DNA of 64,000 bases, taken from positions 1 through 64,000 of the forward strand of contig JALSQX010000103.1 of assembly GCA_026985075.1 (NCBI GenBank), given 5' to 3'. The stretch comes from Blastocatellia bacterium (GTDB lineage Bacteria; Acidobacteriota; Blastocatellia; HR10; J050). The number at the start of each line of letters is the position of its first letter. The first letter of the stretch is position 1. Below are positions 16,092 through 24,955 of the stretch, piece after piece. The notes below the pieces were generated by a model. It worked only from the letters and a program-made list of their open reading frames with translations. It was not told the origin of the DNA and did no database searches. A program made the position numbers and the translations under genes.

Positions 16092-18119
16092 ATGAAGCGC
16101 AAGCTTCATGAACGCGGGTTGCGGCGTCGCAGCTTGGTGGTACTCGCTGTGATGGTCGGATGGATGTTGGCCGTGAGTGGACGGATGGCCATGTTACAGA
16201 TCGTGCAACATGACGCCATGCTCGCGCTGGCCGAGCGCCAGCAGCAGCGGACCATTCGCATCACGCCGTTGCGCGGGATCATCTACGATCGGCTCGGACG
16301 GGAACTGGCCCGCAGCGTCCCCGTGGAATCGATCTTCGCCGTTCCCGCCGAAGTGACGGCCAGCCGAGAGACGGCCCTCCGGCTCGCTCGCCTCCTCAAG
16401 CTCAATGTCCGCACGGTGCTCAAGAAACTCTCTCAGCCCCGCGAGTTCGTCTGGGTGAAGAGGAAAGTCTCTCCCGAACAGGCCGCCGCGGTCAAGGCGC
16501 TGAAGTTGCCGGGAATCCATTTCGTCCGGGAGAACAAGCGCTTCTATCCCAACAACACGCTCGCCGCGCACGTCCTGGGCTACGTGAGCATCGACGAGGT
16601 GGGCCTCGACGGCGTGGAGTTGGCCTATGATGCCCACCTCCGGGGTGAGGAAGGGTATGTGTTGGTTCAGAAAGACGCCCGCGGGCGCTCTTACGGACGC
16701 ACGCAACTCCCCGTATTCAAGGGGCAAGACCTGACGCTGACGTTGGATGCGGCCATCCAACTGGAGACCGAAAAGGCCCTGCGGGCCGCCGTTCGACGAT
16801 CTGGGGCGCGCAGCGGCGTGGCGATCGTCATGCAGCCGAAAACGGGGGAAATCCTGGCTCTGGCCAACGTTCCGACCTTCAATCCCAACACCTTCTCCAA
16901 AACCTCCGAAGACCACCGACGCAACCGGGCACTTCGTGACATCTACGAACCAGGCTCCGTTTTCAAGATCGTCACCTACGCTGCCGCCCTGGAGGAGCAT
17001 CAGGCCACGCCCGATGAGATGATCGATTGCTTGGAAGGGCGCATCGTGCTGGCCGGTCACGTCATCCGCGATCACAAGCCGTTCGGCCTCTTGAGCGTGC
17101 GAGAAGCGCTGGAGAACTCCAGCAATGTTGGCGCCATCCAACTCGCCCTGCGGGTGGGACCGCGGCGGTTCGCCGACTATATCCAGCGATTTGGGTTCGG
17201 TGAGCGCACGGGCATTGACCTGCCCGGCGAAGCCCGTGGCATCGTGCGCCCGCCGGATAAATGGTCGCGCATCTCCATCGGTTCTCTGGCCATGGGCCAG
17301 GAGGTGGGCGTGACGGCGCTGCAGATGATCGCGGCGATGGCCGTCATCGCCAACGACGGCGTCTGGGTGCAGCCCCACGTCGTCCGGGCGATTCACTCGC
17401 GGTCAGGTGAGATTCTCTCGCACGCGACGCCAGCGCGACGTCGGGTCATCGACGCGCGCACGGCGCGCACGCTGGCGCGGATGCTGGAGGGTGTCATCCT
17501 GCGCGGCACGGGCAAACGCGCCCAACTGAATGGCTACACGGCCGCCGGCAAGACGGGAACGGCGCAACAGATTGATCCGCGCACCGGACGCTACTCCCCG
17601 ACCCGCTATGTGGCCTCCTTCGCCGGATTCGCTCCGCTGAGCGATCCTCAGATCTGCATCCTGGTGGCCATTCACCGTCCGCGCTACGGACAGCATCATG
17701 GTGGCGATATCGCCGCCCCCGTCTTCAAGCAGATCGCCGAGATGGCGCTCCACTACCTCAACGTCCCGCCCGACCGGGTCAGTACCGGCATCGAGTTGGC
17801 AACGTTGACCAGCGAGTTCACATCAGAAGGCACGAGTGGAGTGAGCGATGCGCCGGTCTCACATTCATCGGATGATGGTTCTCACAGCGACAGCGAGCAG
17901 GATGTTCGCCCCCATCCCCTCGTTCTCTCCACGGCCGTGGTTCCGGATTTCACCGGCCAAGGCATCCGCGCCGTGGCGCACGAATGCGCGCGATTAGGAC
18001 TGCGCTTGCAGGTCGTCGGCTCGGGTCAAGCTGTCCGTCAGAGACCGGCTCCAGGCACGCCGATCACGCCCGGGCTCACCTGCCGCGTCGAATTCCGACG
18101 CCAGGCTCGGGAGGAATGA
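16092..18119 (+). CDS. ftsI: septal transpeptidase FtsI (PBP3) with PASTA domain
   Basis: A 675-residue class B penicillin-binding protein that crosslinks septal peptidoglycan. Order: short cytoplasmic tail, one membrane helix (about residues 15-36), pedestal domain, then the transpeptidase with the SxxK nucleophile motif GSVFK (Ser289), SSN (343-345) and KTGT (487-490). A C-terminal PASTA repeat spans about 612-672 (VVPDFTGQGIRAV to the end), joined by a Ser/Asp-rich linker. PASTA domains are usual in Gram-positive PBP2x and Acidobacteria-like proteins and rare in proteobacterial FtsI. It starts 24 bp after ftsL with GGAGG upstream, and murE follows after 4 bp. Confidence 0.97.
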   Translation: MKRKLHERGLRRRSLVVLAVMVGWMLAVSGRMAMLQIVQHDAMLALAERQQQRTIRITPLRGIIYDRLGRELARSVPVESIFAVPAEVTASRETALRLARLLKLNVRTVLKKLSQPREFVWVKRKVSPEQAAAVKALKLPGIHFVRENKRFYPNNTLAAHVLGYVSIDEVGLDGVELAYDAHLRGEEGYVLVQKDARGRSYGRTQLPVFKGQDLTLTLDAAIQLETEKALRAAVRRSGARSGVAIVMQPKTGEILALANVPTFNPNTFSKTSEDHRRNRALRDIYEPGSVFKIVTYAAALEEHQATPDEMIDCLEGRIVLAGHVIRDHKPFGLLSVREALENSSNVGAIQLALRVGPRRFADYIQRFGFGERTGIDLPGEARGIVRPPDKWSRISIGSLAMGQEVGVTALQMIAAMAVIANDGVWVQPHVVRAIHSRSGEILSHATPARRRVIDARTARTLARMLEGVILRGTGKRAQLNGYTAAGKTGTAQQIDPRTGRYSPTRYVASFAGFAPLSDPQICILVAIHRPRYGQHHGGDIAAPVFKQIAEMALHYLNVPPDRVSTGIELATLTSEFTSEGTSGVSDAPVSHSSDDGSHSDSEQDVRPHPLVLSTAVVPDFTGQGIRAVAHECARLGLRLQVVGSGQAVRQRPAPGTPITPGLTCRVEFRRQAREE

Positions 18120-18123
18120 TGAG

Positions 18124-19686
18124 ATGAAACTGACCGATGTGGCGAGACAATTAGGCGTTCAGTACACCGGTTCAACAGATCCGGTCATCACGGAGATTTC
18201 GCACGACTCGCGTCGCTGCCTCCCGGGCAGTTTATTCGCGGCCATTGTCGGCGAGCGATGTGACGGACACCGGTTCATCGATCAGGCTCTGGAACGCGGC
18301 GCGGTGGCGGTGATGTCCGAGCGTCCCCGTCCATCCGGTTTCTCTCACCCCTGGCTGCGCGTGGCCGATGTTCGATTGGCTCTGGCGTTGGCCGCCGCCG
18401 CGATTTTCGGACATCCTTCTCGGCGCTTGACGCTCATCGGCGTCACCGGGACGAACGGGAAGACGACGACGGTCACGCTCATTGAGGCTATCCTCCGGGC
18501 GGCGGGCTTCCATTCGGCCTCGATGGGAACGATCAGGTACCGGCTCGGCGAGACGGAGATCCCCGCCGAGCGAACCACTCCGGAAGCGCCCGATATTCAA
18601 AGATTTCTCGCTCGCGCCTGTGCCCAGGGCGTCACTCACGCGGTGATGGAAGTCTCCTCGCACGCGCTCGATCTCCGGCGCGTGGATGGGACCGAATTCG
18701 CCATCGCCGTGTTCACCAATCTCACGCCCGAGCATCTCGATTATCATCGAACGATGGACGCTTACTTCGCGGCCAAACGCCGACTCTTCGAGGGAGTGAA
18801 CGCTCCGCCGCCGTGGGGCGTGGTCATCAATGCCGATGATCCGCGAGCCGACGAGCTGTTGACGCTGGCGCTGGAGCGCTCCAGCCGAGCGCTCACTTAT
18901 GGATTCCACGCCCACGCCGACGTCCGAGCTCAGTATTTTGCCGCTTCGCTCGACGGGCTCACCTTCGTGGCCCATACGCCGATTGGCGATTTACCTCTCC
19001 AGTCCCCTCTGGTCGGGAAGCCTCACGTCTATAACATCCTGGCGGCGATCGCCGTAGGGCTCTTGCTCGATGTGGATGCTGAACCCATTGTGGCGGGCAT
19101 ACAACGTTGCCCCACTGTTGCAGGGAGGTTCGAAGTTGTGGATGAAGGTCAGGACTTCGCGGTCGTCGTCGACTACGCACACACTCATGATGCGTTGCAA
19201 AACGCGATTGAGACAGCGCGAGTACTTACCCCCTACCGAATCATCACCCTCTTCGGTTGCGGCGGCGACCGCGATTTAAGTAAGCGCGCGCCGATGGGGG
19301 AAGTGGCGGCGCGGCTCTCCGATCTGGTGATCGTCACTTCGGATAATCCGCGCAGCGAAGATCCCGAAGCCATCATCAGCCATATTGAAGTGGGTCTGCG
19401 AAAGGGGGGAGCGCCGTACCTGAAGATCCCCGACCGGAAACAGGCCATCTGGCGAGCCATCGAGGAAGCCCGATCGGGCGACCTCGTCCTCATTGCGGGC
19501 AAAGGGCACGAGACCTATCAGATTCTGAAAGAGGGCGTCATTCCTTTCGATGATCGCGAGGTCGCGCGCGCCGCCATTCGCGCGCGGCTGGCGGGGTCCC
19601 GATCCGCCTCCCTGGGCGCAGAGGCCGGTCCGTCGGCCGAGGCCACTTCCCGGTCGACGCTGAAGGAGGTCGAGTTGAACGTATGA
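18124..19686 (+). CDS. murE: UDP-MurNAc-L-Ala-D-Glu:meso-DAP ligase
   Basis: A 520-residue Mur ligase adding the third stem residue in the cytoplasm. Three domains are visible: a UDP-binding N-terminal domain with DSRRCLPGSLFAAI, the central ATPase with GVTGTNGKTTT (about residues 107-117), and a C-terminal domain with the substrate motif DNPRSEDP (about 409). In MurE enzymes DNPR marks meso-diaminopimelate rather than lysine specificity, so the organism has DAP-type peptidoglycan. The ribosome-binding site GGGAGG lies just upstream. About 25 extra residues rich in Ala/Ser follow the catalytic core at the C-terminus. It overlaps murF by 4 bp. Confidence 0.98.
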   Translation: MKLTDVARQLGVQYTGSTDPVITEISHDSRRCLPGSLFAAIVGERCDGHRFIDQALERGAVAVMSERPRPSGFSHPWLRVADVRLALALAAAAIFGHPSRRLTLIGVTGTNGKTTTVTLIEAILRAAGFHSASMGTIRYRLGETEIPAERTTPEAPDIQRFLARACAQGVTHAVMEVSSHALDLRRVDGTEFAIAVFTNLTPEHLDYHRTMDAYFAAKRRLFEGVNAPPPWGVVINADDPRADELLTLALERSSRALTYGFHAHADVRAQYFAASLDGLTFVAHTPIGDLPLQSPLVGKPHVYNILAAIAVGLLLDVDAEPIVAGIQRCPTVAGRFEVVDEGQDFAVVVDYAHTHDALQNAIETARVLTPYRIITLFGCGGDRDLSKRAPMGEVAARLSDLVIVTSDNPRSEDPEAIISHIEVGLRKGGAPYLKIPDRKQAIWRAIEEARSGDLVLIAGKGHETYQILKEGVIPFDDREVARAAIRARLAGSRSASLGAEAGPSAEATSRSTLKEVELNV

Positions 19687-21107
19687 ATCTGGGCGAGATC
19701 GCCGAGTGCATCGGCGCTCACGGACAATTGAATGAGACCTGGGCCCAACTGGAGCCGCGCGGGATCTCCATCGATTCGCGGACCATCCGGCCGGGAGAGT
19801 TGTTCTTCGCCCTCCGCGGGCCTCGCCATGATGGCCACGATTTTGTCGGCGAAGCCCTGACGCGAGGAGCCTGCGGGGCCGTCATCTCAGAAGGGATGCC
19901 GCCGCTTCGCTTCCCGGCGCCCCAGGCGGCTTTTCTGCGCGTCAAGGATACGCTGGCCGCCCTGCACGCATTGGCCCGTACGGTCCGAGAACGCTGGGGA
20001 GGACCGGTCATTGGGATCACCGGCAGTTCGGGCAAGACGATGACCAAAGAATTGACGGCGCGCCTGCTGGCCGCCGAAGGAGCCCGCGTTCTCAAATCGA
20101 CGGGCAATTTCAACAATACCTACGGATTGCCCCTGTCGCTGTTGCAACTCATTTCCGCCGACGTGCAACCGGAGAGGATCGATTATGTCGTCCTGGAGAT
20201 GGGGATGAGCGCGGCTGGCGAACTCACCGAGCTCTGCTCGATCGCTCGTCCGGACGTGGGGGTCGTCACCAATGTGAGTGGCGTCCATCTGGAATTCTTC
20301 CCCAGCGTCGAAGCCATCGCCGAGGCCAAAGCCGAACTGATCGATCACCTTGAGGATGACGGCCTGGCTGTCCTCAATCTGGACGATCCTCTTGTGGCGC
20401 GAATGCGCTTCCGACGTCTGCTCGCGGCGCGGACCTTCGGGATTGAGACCTCCGTTGATGTGACCGCCAGGGATATTCAACTGCGAGGTCTGGCCGGATC
20501 TCGCTTCACTTTGCGCACTCCGCGAGGGGACGTCGCCGTCGCCCTCCCCCTCCTCGGCCGGCACAATATCTACAATGCCTTGGCGGCCGCCGCGGTAGCC
20601 GATTATTATGGCGTGTCTCTCGGCCGCTTGGCCGCAGCGCTCTCGGAGGCGGCGCCCGCCCCGATGCGCGGCGAACTCATCGAGTTTTCCCGAGGATTCA
20701 AAGTCATCAATGACGCCTATAACTCCAATCCTCGCGCCCTCACCGAGATGGTGACCACGCTCTGCGCGGTCAACGGCGTTGGACGCCGCATCGTGGTGGC
20801 TGGCGAAATGCTCGAACTCGGCCACCGCGCCGTCCACCTGCATCGCGCCTGTGGCCGCGAGATGGCGCGACGCGGCGTGGATGTGGTGATCGGCGTGCGA
20901 GGATTGGCTCGTCAGTTGATCGAAGGGGCCCGAGAAGAAGCGGGGGCCTCGCTCATCACGCACTTTTGTGAGACGCCCGAGGCGGCGGCTCACTGGCTGT
21001 TTGACAACTTACAGGATGGCGATCTGGTGCTGGTGAAGGGATCGCGTGGCGTCCGCATGGAGCGCGTGATCGAGACGCTCCGGCAGTTGAGTGCGGAGAG
21101 AGGATGA
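19683..21107 (+). CDS. murF: UDP-MurNAc-tripeptide D-Ala-D-Ala ligase
   Basis: A 474-residue Mur ligase that attaches D-Ala-D-Ala to the UDP-tripeptide. Visible: the N-terminal SIDSRTIRPGELFFALRG typical of MurE/F, the P-loop GITGSSGKTMTK (about residues 112-123), the NNTYGLPLSLL loop and the C-terminal VINDAYNSNPRAL motif (about 340). The ATG overlaps the murE stop as ATGA. It needs D-Ala-D-Ala from a Ddl ligase, whose gene is not in this cluster. Confidence 0.98.
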   Translation: MNLGEIAECIGAHGQLNETWAQLEPRGISIDSRTIRPGELFFALRGPRHDGHDFVGEALTRGACGAVISEGMPPLRFPAPQAAFLRVKDTLAALHALARTVRERWGGPVIGITGSSGKTMTKELTARLLAAEGARVLKSTGNFNNTYGLPLSLLQLISADVQPERIDYVVLEMGMSAAGELTELCSIARPDVGVVTNVSGVHLEFFPSVEAIAEAKAELIDHLEDDGLAVLNLDDPLVARMRFRRLLAARTFGIETSVDVTARDIQLRGLAGSRFTLRTPRGDVAVALPLLGRHNIYNALAAAAVADYYGVSLGRLAAALSEAAPAPMRGELIEFSRGFKVINDAYNSNPRALTEMVTTLCAVNGVGRRIVVAGEMLELGHRAVHLHRACGREMARRGVDVVIGVRGLARQLIEGAREEAGASLITHFCETPEAAAHWLFDNLQDGDLVLVKGSRGVRMERVIETLRQLSAERG

Positions 21108-21113
21108 GGGGAG

Positions 21114-22235
21114 ATGCTGCGGTATCTGCTCTATGAGTGGCTCTACCTCACATACCACAAGCAGTATCCCCTCCTCGATCCGCTGAACGTCTTTCGGTAC
21201 ATCACCTTTCGCACCGCCTATGCCTCGATCACGGCGCTGTTGATCAGCCTGGTGGTCGGCCACTGGTTGATCGGCAAGCTGCGCTCCTGGCAGATTGGCC
21301 AGCCGGTGCGCGAGGAAGGGCCGGAAACCCACCTGGCCAAACGTGGGACGCCGACCATGGGAGGCATCCTCATCATTGGATCGGTCGTCGTATCGACCCT
21401 TCTCTGGGGTCATCTGGGAAGCTCCCGGGTCTGGTTGGCGCTCGTCTGCCTGCTCCTGTTCGGCCTGGTGGGATTTCTCGATGATTATCTCAAAGTCACA
21501 CGTCAGCAATCGCTGGGACTGACGGGCCGACAGAAGCTGGCCGCCCAACTGGCCATCAGTCTCGCGCTCGGCGCCACGCTGATCTACGGGCTCCATTATT
21601 CCACTGTGCTCAGCGTGCCGTTCTTCAAGATGTTTCGCCCGGAACTGCCAGGGTACATATACCTGCTGTTCACCGTCCTCGTCGTCGTGGGGGCCTCCAA
21701 TGCCGTCAATTTGACCGATGGCCTCGATGGTCTGGCTATTGGGGTCTCGTTCATCACGGTCGCTGCGCTCACTGCCTTCACCTACGTCACCAGTCACTTT
21801 CAACTGGCTACCTACCTCGCTATCGAACATATGAGCGAGGTAGGCGAGTTGACGGTGTTCTGTGGTGCGCTGGCGGGAGCGTGTCTGGGCTTTCTCTGGT
21901 TCAATGCGCCGCCAGCGGAGATCTTCATGGGTGATGTAGGCAGTCTGGCGCTGGGCGGCACCATTGGACTCATCGCCGTGATGATCAAGCAGGAACTGCT
22001 GCTGGCGATGATCGGCGGCGTGTTCGTCATTGAGGCTCTATCAGTGATCATTCAGGTTGCCGTGTTTCAGATCACGCGGCGGACGACGGGGCGAGGCCAT
22101 CGTATCTTCAAGATGGCGCCGCTGCACCATCACTTTGAATTACTGGGATGGAAAGAACCGAAGGTCGTGTTTCGCTTTTTGATTATCGCCATCCTGTTTG
22201 CTCTCTTCAGCCTCTCGACGCTGAAGCTGAGATGA
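21114..22235 (+). CDS. mraY: phospho-MurNAc-pentapeptide transferase
   Basis: A 373-residue integral membrane enzyme that makes lipid I on the cytoplasmic face by transferring phospho-MurNAc-pentapeptide to undecaprenyl phosphate. About ten hydrophobic helices are present. Signature motifs include the uridine-binding [10 protein letters not shown], the Asp pair in [22 protein letters not shown], and [12 protein letters not shown], followed by the PLHHHFEL loop near residue 342. The start is 6 bp after murF with a GGGGAG ribosome-binding site. A 52-codon small ORF separates it from murD. Confidence 0.98.
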   Translation: MLRYLLYEWLYLTYHKQYPLLDPLNVFRYITFRTAYASITALLISLVVGHWLIGKLRSWQIGQPVREEGPETHLAKRGTPTMGGILIIGSVVVSTLLWGHLGSSRVWLALVCLLLFGLVGFLDDYLKVTRQQSLGLTGRQKLAAQLAISLALGATLIYGLHYSTVLSVPFFKMFRPELPGYIYLLFTVLVVVGASNAVNLTDGLDGLAIGVSFITVAALTAFTYVTSHFQLATYLAIEHMSEVGELTVFCGALAGACLGFLWFNAPPAEIFMGDVGSLALGGTIGLIAVMIKQELLLAMIGGVFVIEALSVIIQVAVFQITRRTTGRGHRIFKMAPLHHHFELLGWKEPKVVFRFLIIAILFALFSLSTLKLR

Positions 22236-22257
22236 GCCCATCGAACCGGAGGACGCG

Positions 22258-22416
22258 ATGACCGAAACCATCATGACGCGGCACCCCTGGCGCGAGGCAG
22301 ACAAAGGGGGAGCCTCACCAATGGCGCCCGGGGCGCACGCACCCTCTACGGTGGACGATGGACGTGGTACAGTGATGCACGCCCGTCCTTGTGGTCCTCA
22401 GTTGGAGTTGGAATGA
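22258..22416 (+). CDS. small ORF between mraY and murD (52 aa, tentative)
   Basis: This 52-codon frame begins MTETIMTRHPWREADKGG. GGAGG (22248-22252) lies 5 bp upstream of its ATG. Its TGA overlaps the murD ATG as ATGA (22413-22416), the same junction type seen at murE/murF and murD/ftsW. The product is hydrophilic, with no membrane helix and one Cys, and I recognise no homology. It fills what would otherwise be a 177-bp gap in a tightly packed cluster. It could be a real small protein, a coupling leader for murD, or chance in GC-rich DNA. Confidence 0.4.
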   Translation: MTETIMTRHPWREADKGGASPMAPGAHAPSTVDDGRGTVMHARPCGPQLELE

Positions 22417-23846
22417 ACATGGAGTTGGAAGGGAAAAAAGTCGCGGTGATCGGCTTGGGACGGAGTGGGTTAGCCATGGTGCAATTCCTCTGTCGGCGCC
22501 GCGCTCGAGTCATTGCCACGGATCAGAAATCGGAAGCCGAGTTGGGATGCCGCACGCTCACCTCCCTCCGCATGCTTGGTGTCCACCTCGAACTCGGCCA
22601 CCACACACCCGAATCCCTTCTCGGCTCCGATTTCATCCTGGTCAGTCCTGGTGTGCCCCTCTCCATCGAGCCCATCCGACGGGCGCGGGCGGCGCGCATT
22701 CCCATATTGGGGGAAGTGGAATTTGCCTTCCGCTTCTTGTCCGGGCACATCATCGGCGTGACCGGCTCTAATGGCAAGACGACGGTGACCAAGCTCATTG
22801 GGGCGATTCTCGCCCGAGCTGGCCGGTGCGTGCATCTCGGAGGGAATATCGGGGTTCCGCTCACCAGTCTGATTGATCGGGTTGGCGAGACCGATTTTGT
22901 CGTCGCCGAACTGAGTAGCTTTCAACTGGAGACCATCGACCGGTTCCGGCCCCACATCGCCGTGATGACGAACATCTCTCCCGACCATTTGGATCGGCAC
23001 ACCACGCTCGGCGAATACATTCACGCCAAGCGACGCATCTTTCTCAACCAGACGGCCGCCGATTGGGCCGTCCTCAACGCCGATGATCCCATCGTCTTGG
23101 AGATGATGTACGAGACGCGCGCTCACCCGGTCTTGTTCAGTCGTCGCCGCGAACTGGATGAAGGGGTCTTCGTCCGAGGAGATGAGATCATCTGCCGATG
23201 GCATGATGGCGAGCGCCTCCTGATGAGGCGCGCTGAGGTCCCTCTGCTCGGCGAGCACAATGTCGAGAACGTCATGGCCGCCGTCGCCGTCGGGCTGATC
23301 ATCGGCCTTGCCACGGAGCCGATGCGAGAGGCCATCCGATCATTCCCCGGTGTCGAGCATCGCCTGGAACGGGTCACGCGCATCAATGGCGTGGACTACT
23401 ATAACGACTCCAAGGCGACGAATGTAGATTCAGCGATGAGGGCGTTGGAAGCGTTCCCGGGAGACCTCATCGTCATCCTCGGTGGGCGCGACAAGGGAAG
23501 CGACTTCAGACCACTGCGCCCGCTGGTCGCCGAGCGGGTCAAGCACATCATCCTGCTCGGAGAAGCGAGCCCTCGAATCGCCCGGGCACTTCGAGGAGCG
23601 GCACCCATGACGCAGGTGGCGTCCATGGCCGAAGCCGTCCAGTGCGCCCATCGCCTGGCGCGGGCGGGAGATACCGTCTTATTGGCTCCGGCCTGTGCCA
23701 GCTTCGATCTGTTCGATGACTACGAACATCGTGGGCGCGCCTTCAAAGAGGAGGTGCACAAGCTCGTCGACCTGGCTGATGAGCCTCTTCAACTGGAGGT
23801 GCCCATCGAGGAGACGAACTCCGTGAATGAGGTGAAACGATCATGA
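22413..23846 (+). CDS. murD: UDP-MurNAc-L-Ala:D-Glu ligase
   Basis: About 477 residues. The N-terminal Rossmann-like domain begins KVAVIGLGRSGLAM. The P-loop GVTGSNGKTTVTKLIG (about residues 117-132) and the C-terminal YYNDSKATNVDS and GGRDKGSDF motifs are those of MurD. It adds D-glutamate, the second stem residue, in the cytoplasm. I choose ATG 22413, since GGAG lies 5 bp upstream and its ATGA overlaps the small ORF; ATG 22419 is a close alternative and a TTG at 22389 is unlikely. The 3' end overlaps ftsW by 4 bp. Confidence 0.97.
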   Translation: MNMELEGKKVAVIGLGRSGLAMVQFLCRRRARVIATDQKSEAELGCRTLTSLRMLGVHLELGHHTPESLLGSDFILVSPGVPLSIEPIRRARAARIPILGEVEFAFRFLSGHIIGVTGSNGKTTVTKLIGAILARAGRCVHLGGNIGVPLTSLIDRVGETDFVVAELSSFQLETIDRFRPHIAVMTNISPDHLDRHTTLGEYIHAKRRIFLNQTAADWAVLNADDPIVLEMMYETRAHPVLFSRRRELDEGVFVRGDEIICRWHDGERLLMRRAEVPLLGEHNVENVMAAVAVGLIIGLATEPMREAIRSFPGVEHRLERVTRINGVDYYNDSKATNVDSAMRALEAFPGDLIVILGGRDKGSDFRPLRPLVAERVKHIILLGEASPRIARALRGAAPMTQVASMAEAVQCAHRLARAGDTVLLAPACASFDLFDDYEHRGRAFKEEVHKLVDLADEPLQLEVPIEETNSVNEVKRS

Positions 23847-24955
23847 CCTGGTTGCTGAGAGCAGCGACTGATCGGCTCTTGTTCGTGACCACGCTCCTGC
23901 TGGTCATCTTCGGCGTGCTCATGGTGTACAGCGCGTCCTCGGTGCTGGCGGCGGAGAAGTTCGGCGATCAACTCTACTTTCTGAAGCGCCAGAGTCTCTG
24001 GGCGCTCGTTGGCCTCGGAGGAATGTTCGTGGCGGCCAATGTGGACTATCACCTGTACGAGAAACCGTGGATCGTGTATCTCAGCTTATTCGCTTCGATG
24101 GTCATGCTCATCGCTGTGTTCTTCATGCCGGAAGTCAATCATGCTCACCGCTGGTTGCGCTGGCGCTCGATCTCGTTTCAACCGGCGGAAGCGGCTCGAC
24201 TGAGTTTGATGATTTTCCTGGCCTCGCATCTGAGCCGGCGAATGGCTTGTGGTGTGGACGATGTCTGGCGAACGTTCGTCCCCTGCGCCGCCGTGACCGG
24301 CGCGTTGATGTTGTTGATCGTCCTGGAACCGGATCTCGGCATGGCGATGTCTATGGGCGGCATCCTCCTCATCGCCCTGTTCGTCGCCGGCGTTCCGTTG
24401 CGCCACATGGCCGCCTCACTCCTGGCGGGATTGCCCGTCCTCTACTACTTCCTCTTCCACGTGAGTTGGCGGATGGAACGGCTGCTGGTCTTCCTCGACC
24501 CCTGGCGAGATCCGTTGGGGAGAGGGTTTCAGAGCATCCAATCGATGATCGCCATCGGGAGTGGAGGAATTTGGGGAAGAGGGTTTGCCCAGGGTAAACA
24601 AAAACTCTTCTATTTGCCCGAACCGCACACCGATTTCATCTTCGCCCAAACGGGAGAAGAACTGGGATTCATCGGACTCCTGGCCCTGCTCGTCGCCTTC
24701 GGCCTGCTGCTGTGGCGCGGCGTGCGCGCGGGATTGCGGGCACCAGAATCATTTGGCACGCTTCTGGGCGTCACCCTGACGATCGCCCTGGTCGGCCAGG
24801 CGCTGTTCAATATGAGCATGACATTGGGCTTGGCGCCCGTCAAAGGGATGCCGTTGCCGCTCATCAGCTATGGTGGATCGTCGCTCGTTCTGAGTTTAGT
24901 TGAGATTGGCATTGTGTTGAATATCGCCCAGCACGGGAGTGCCTATGCCGCTTAG
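23843..24955 (+). CDS. ftsW: septal peptidoglycan glycosyltransferase FtsW
   Basis: A 370-residue SEDS-family membrane protein with about ten helices. Typical features: an early VMVYSASS motif (about residues 28-35), the helix HRWLRWRSISFQPAEAARLSLMIF with the conserved QPAE, and late GEELGFIG and PLISYGGSS motifs. FtsW polymerises glycan strands at the septum as the partner of the class B PBP FtsI, encoded upstream here. RodA is the alternative family member, but the place between murD and murG identifies FtsW. It starts with ATGA overlap of murD and overlaps the start of murG. Confidence 0.96.
   Translation: MTWLLRAATDRLLFVTTLLLVIFGVLMVYSASSVLAAEKFGDQLYFLKRQSLWALVGLGGMFVAANVDYHLYEKPWIVYLSLFASMVMLIAVFFMPEVNHAHRWLRWRSISFQPAEAARLSLMIFLASHLSRRMACGVDDVWRTFVPCAAVTGALMLLIVLEPDLGMAMSMGGILLIALFVAGVPLRHMAASLLAGLPVLYYFLFHVSWRMERLLVFLDPWRDPLGRGFQSIQSMIAIGSGGIWGRGFAQGKQKLFYLPEPHTDFIFAQTGEELGFIGLLALLVAFGLLLWRGVRAGLRAPESFGTLLGVTLTIALVGQALFNMSMTLGLAPVKGMPLPLISYGGSSLVLSLVEIGIVLNIAQHGSAYAA

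Noticed and set aside
19887-20993. Long antisense open frame (368 codons) opposite murF, and similar long frames opposite ftsI, uvrC, ileS, the SLC13 carrier and others
   Set aside because: They mirror real, fully motif-supported genes, have His/Arg/Gly-rich non-protein-like composition and lack ribosome-binding sites; this is a known effect of high GC.
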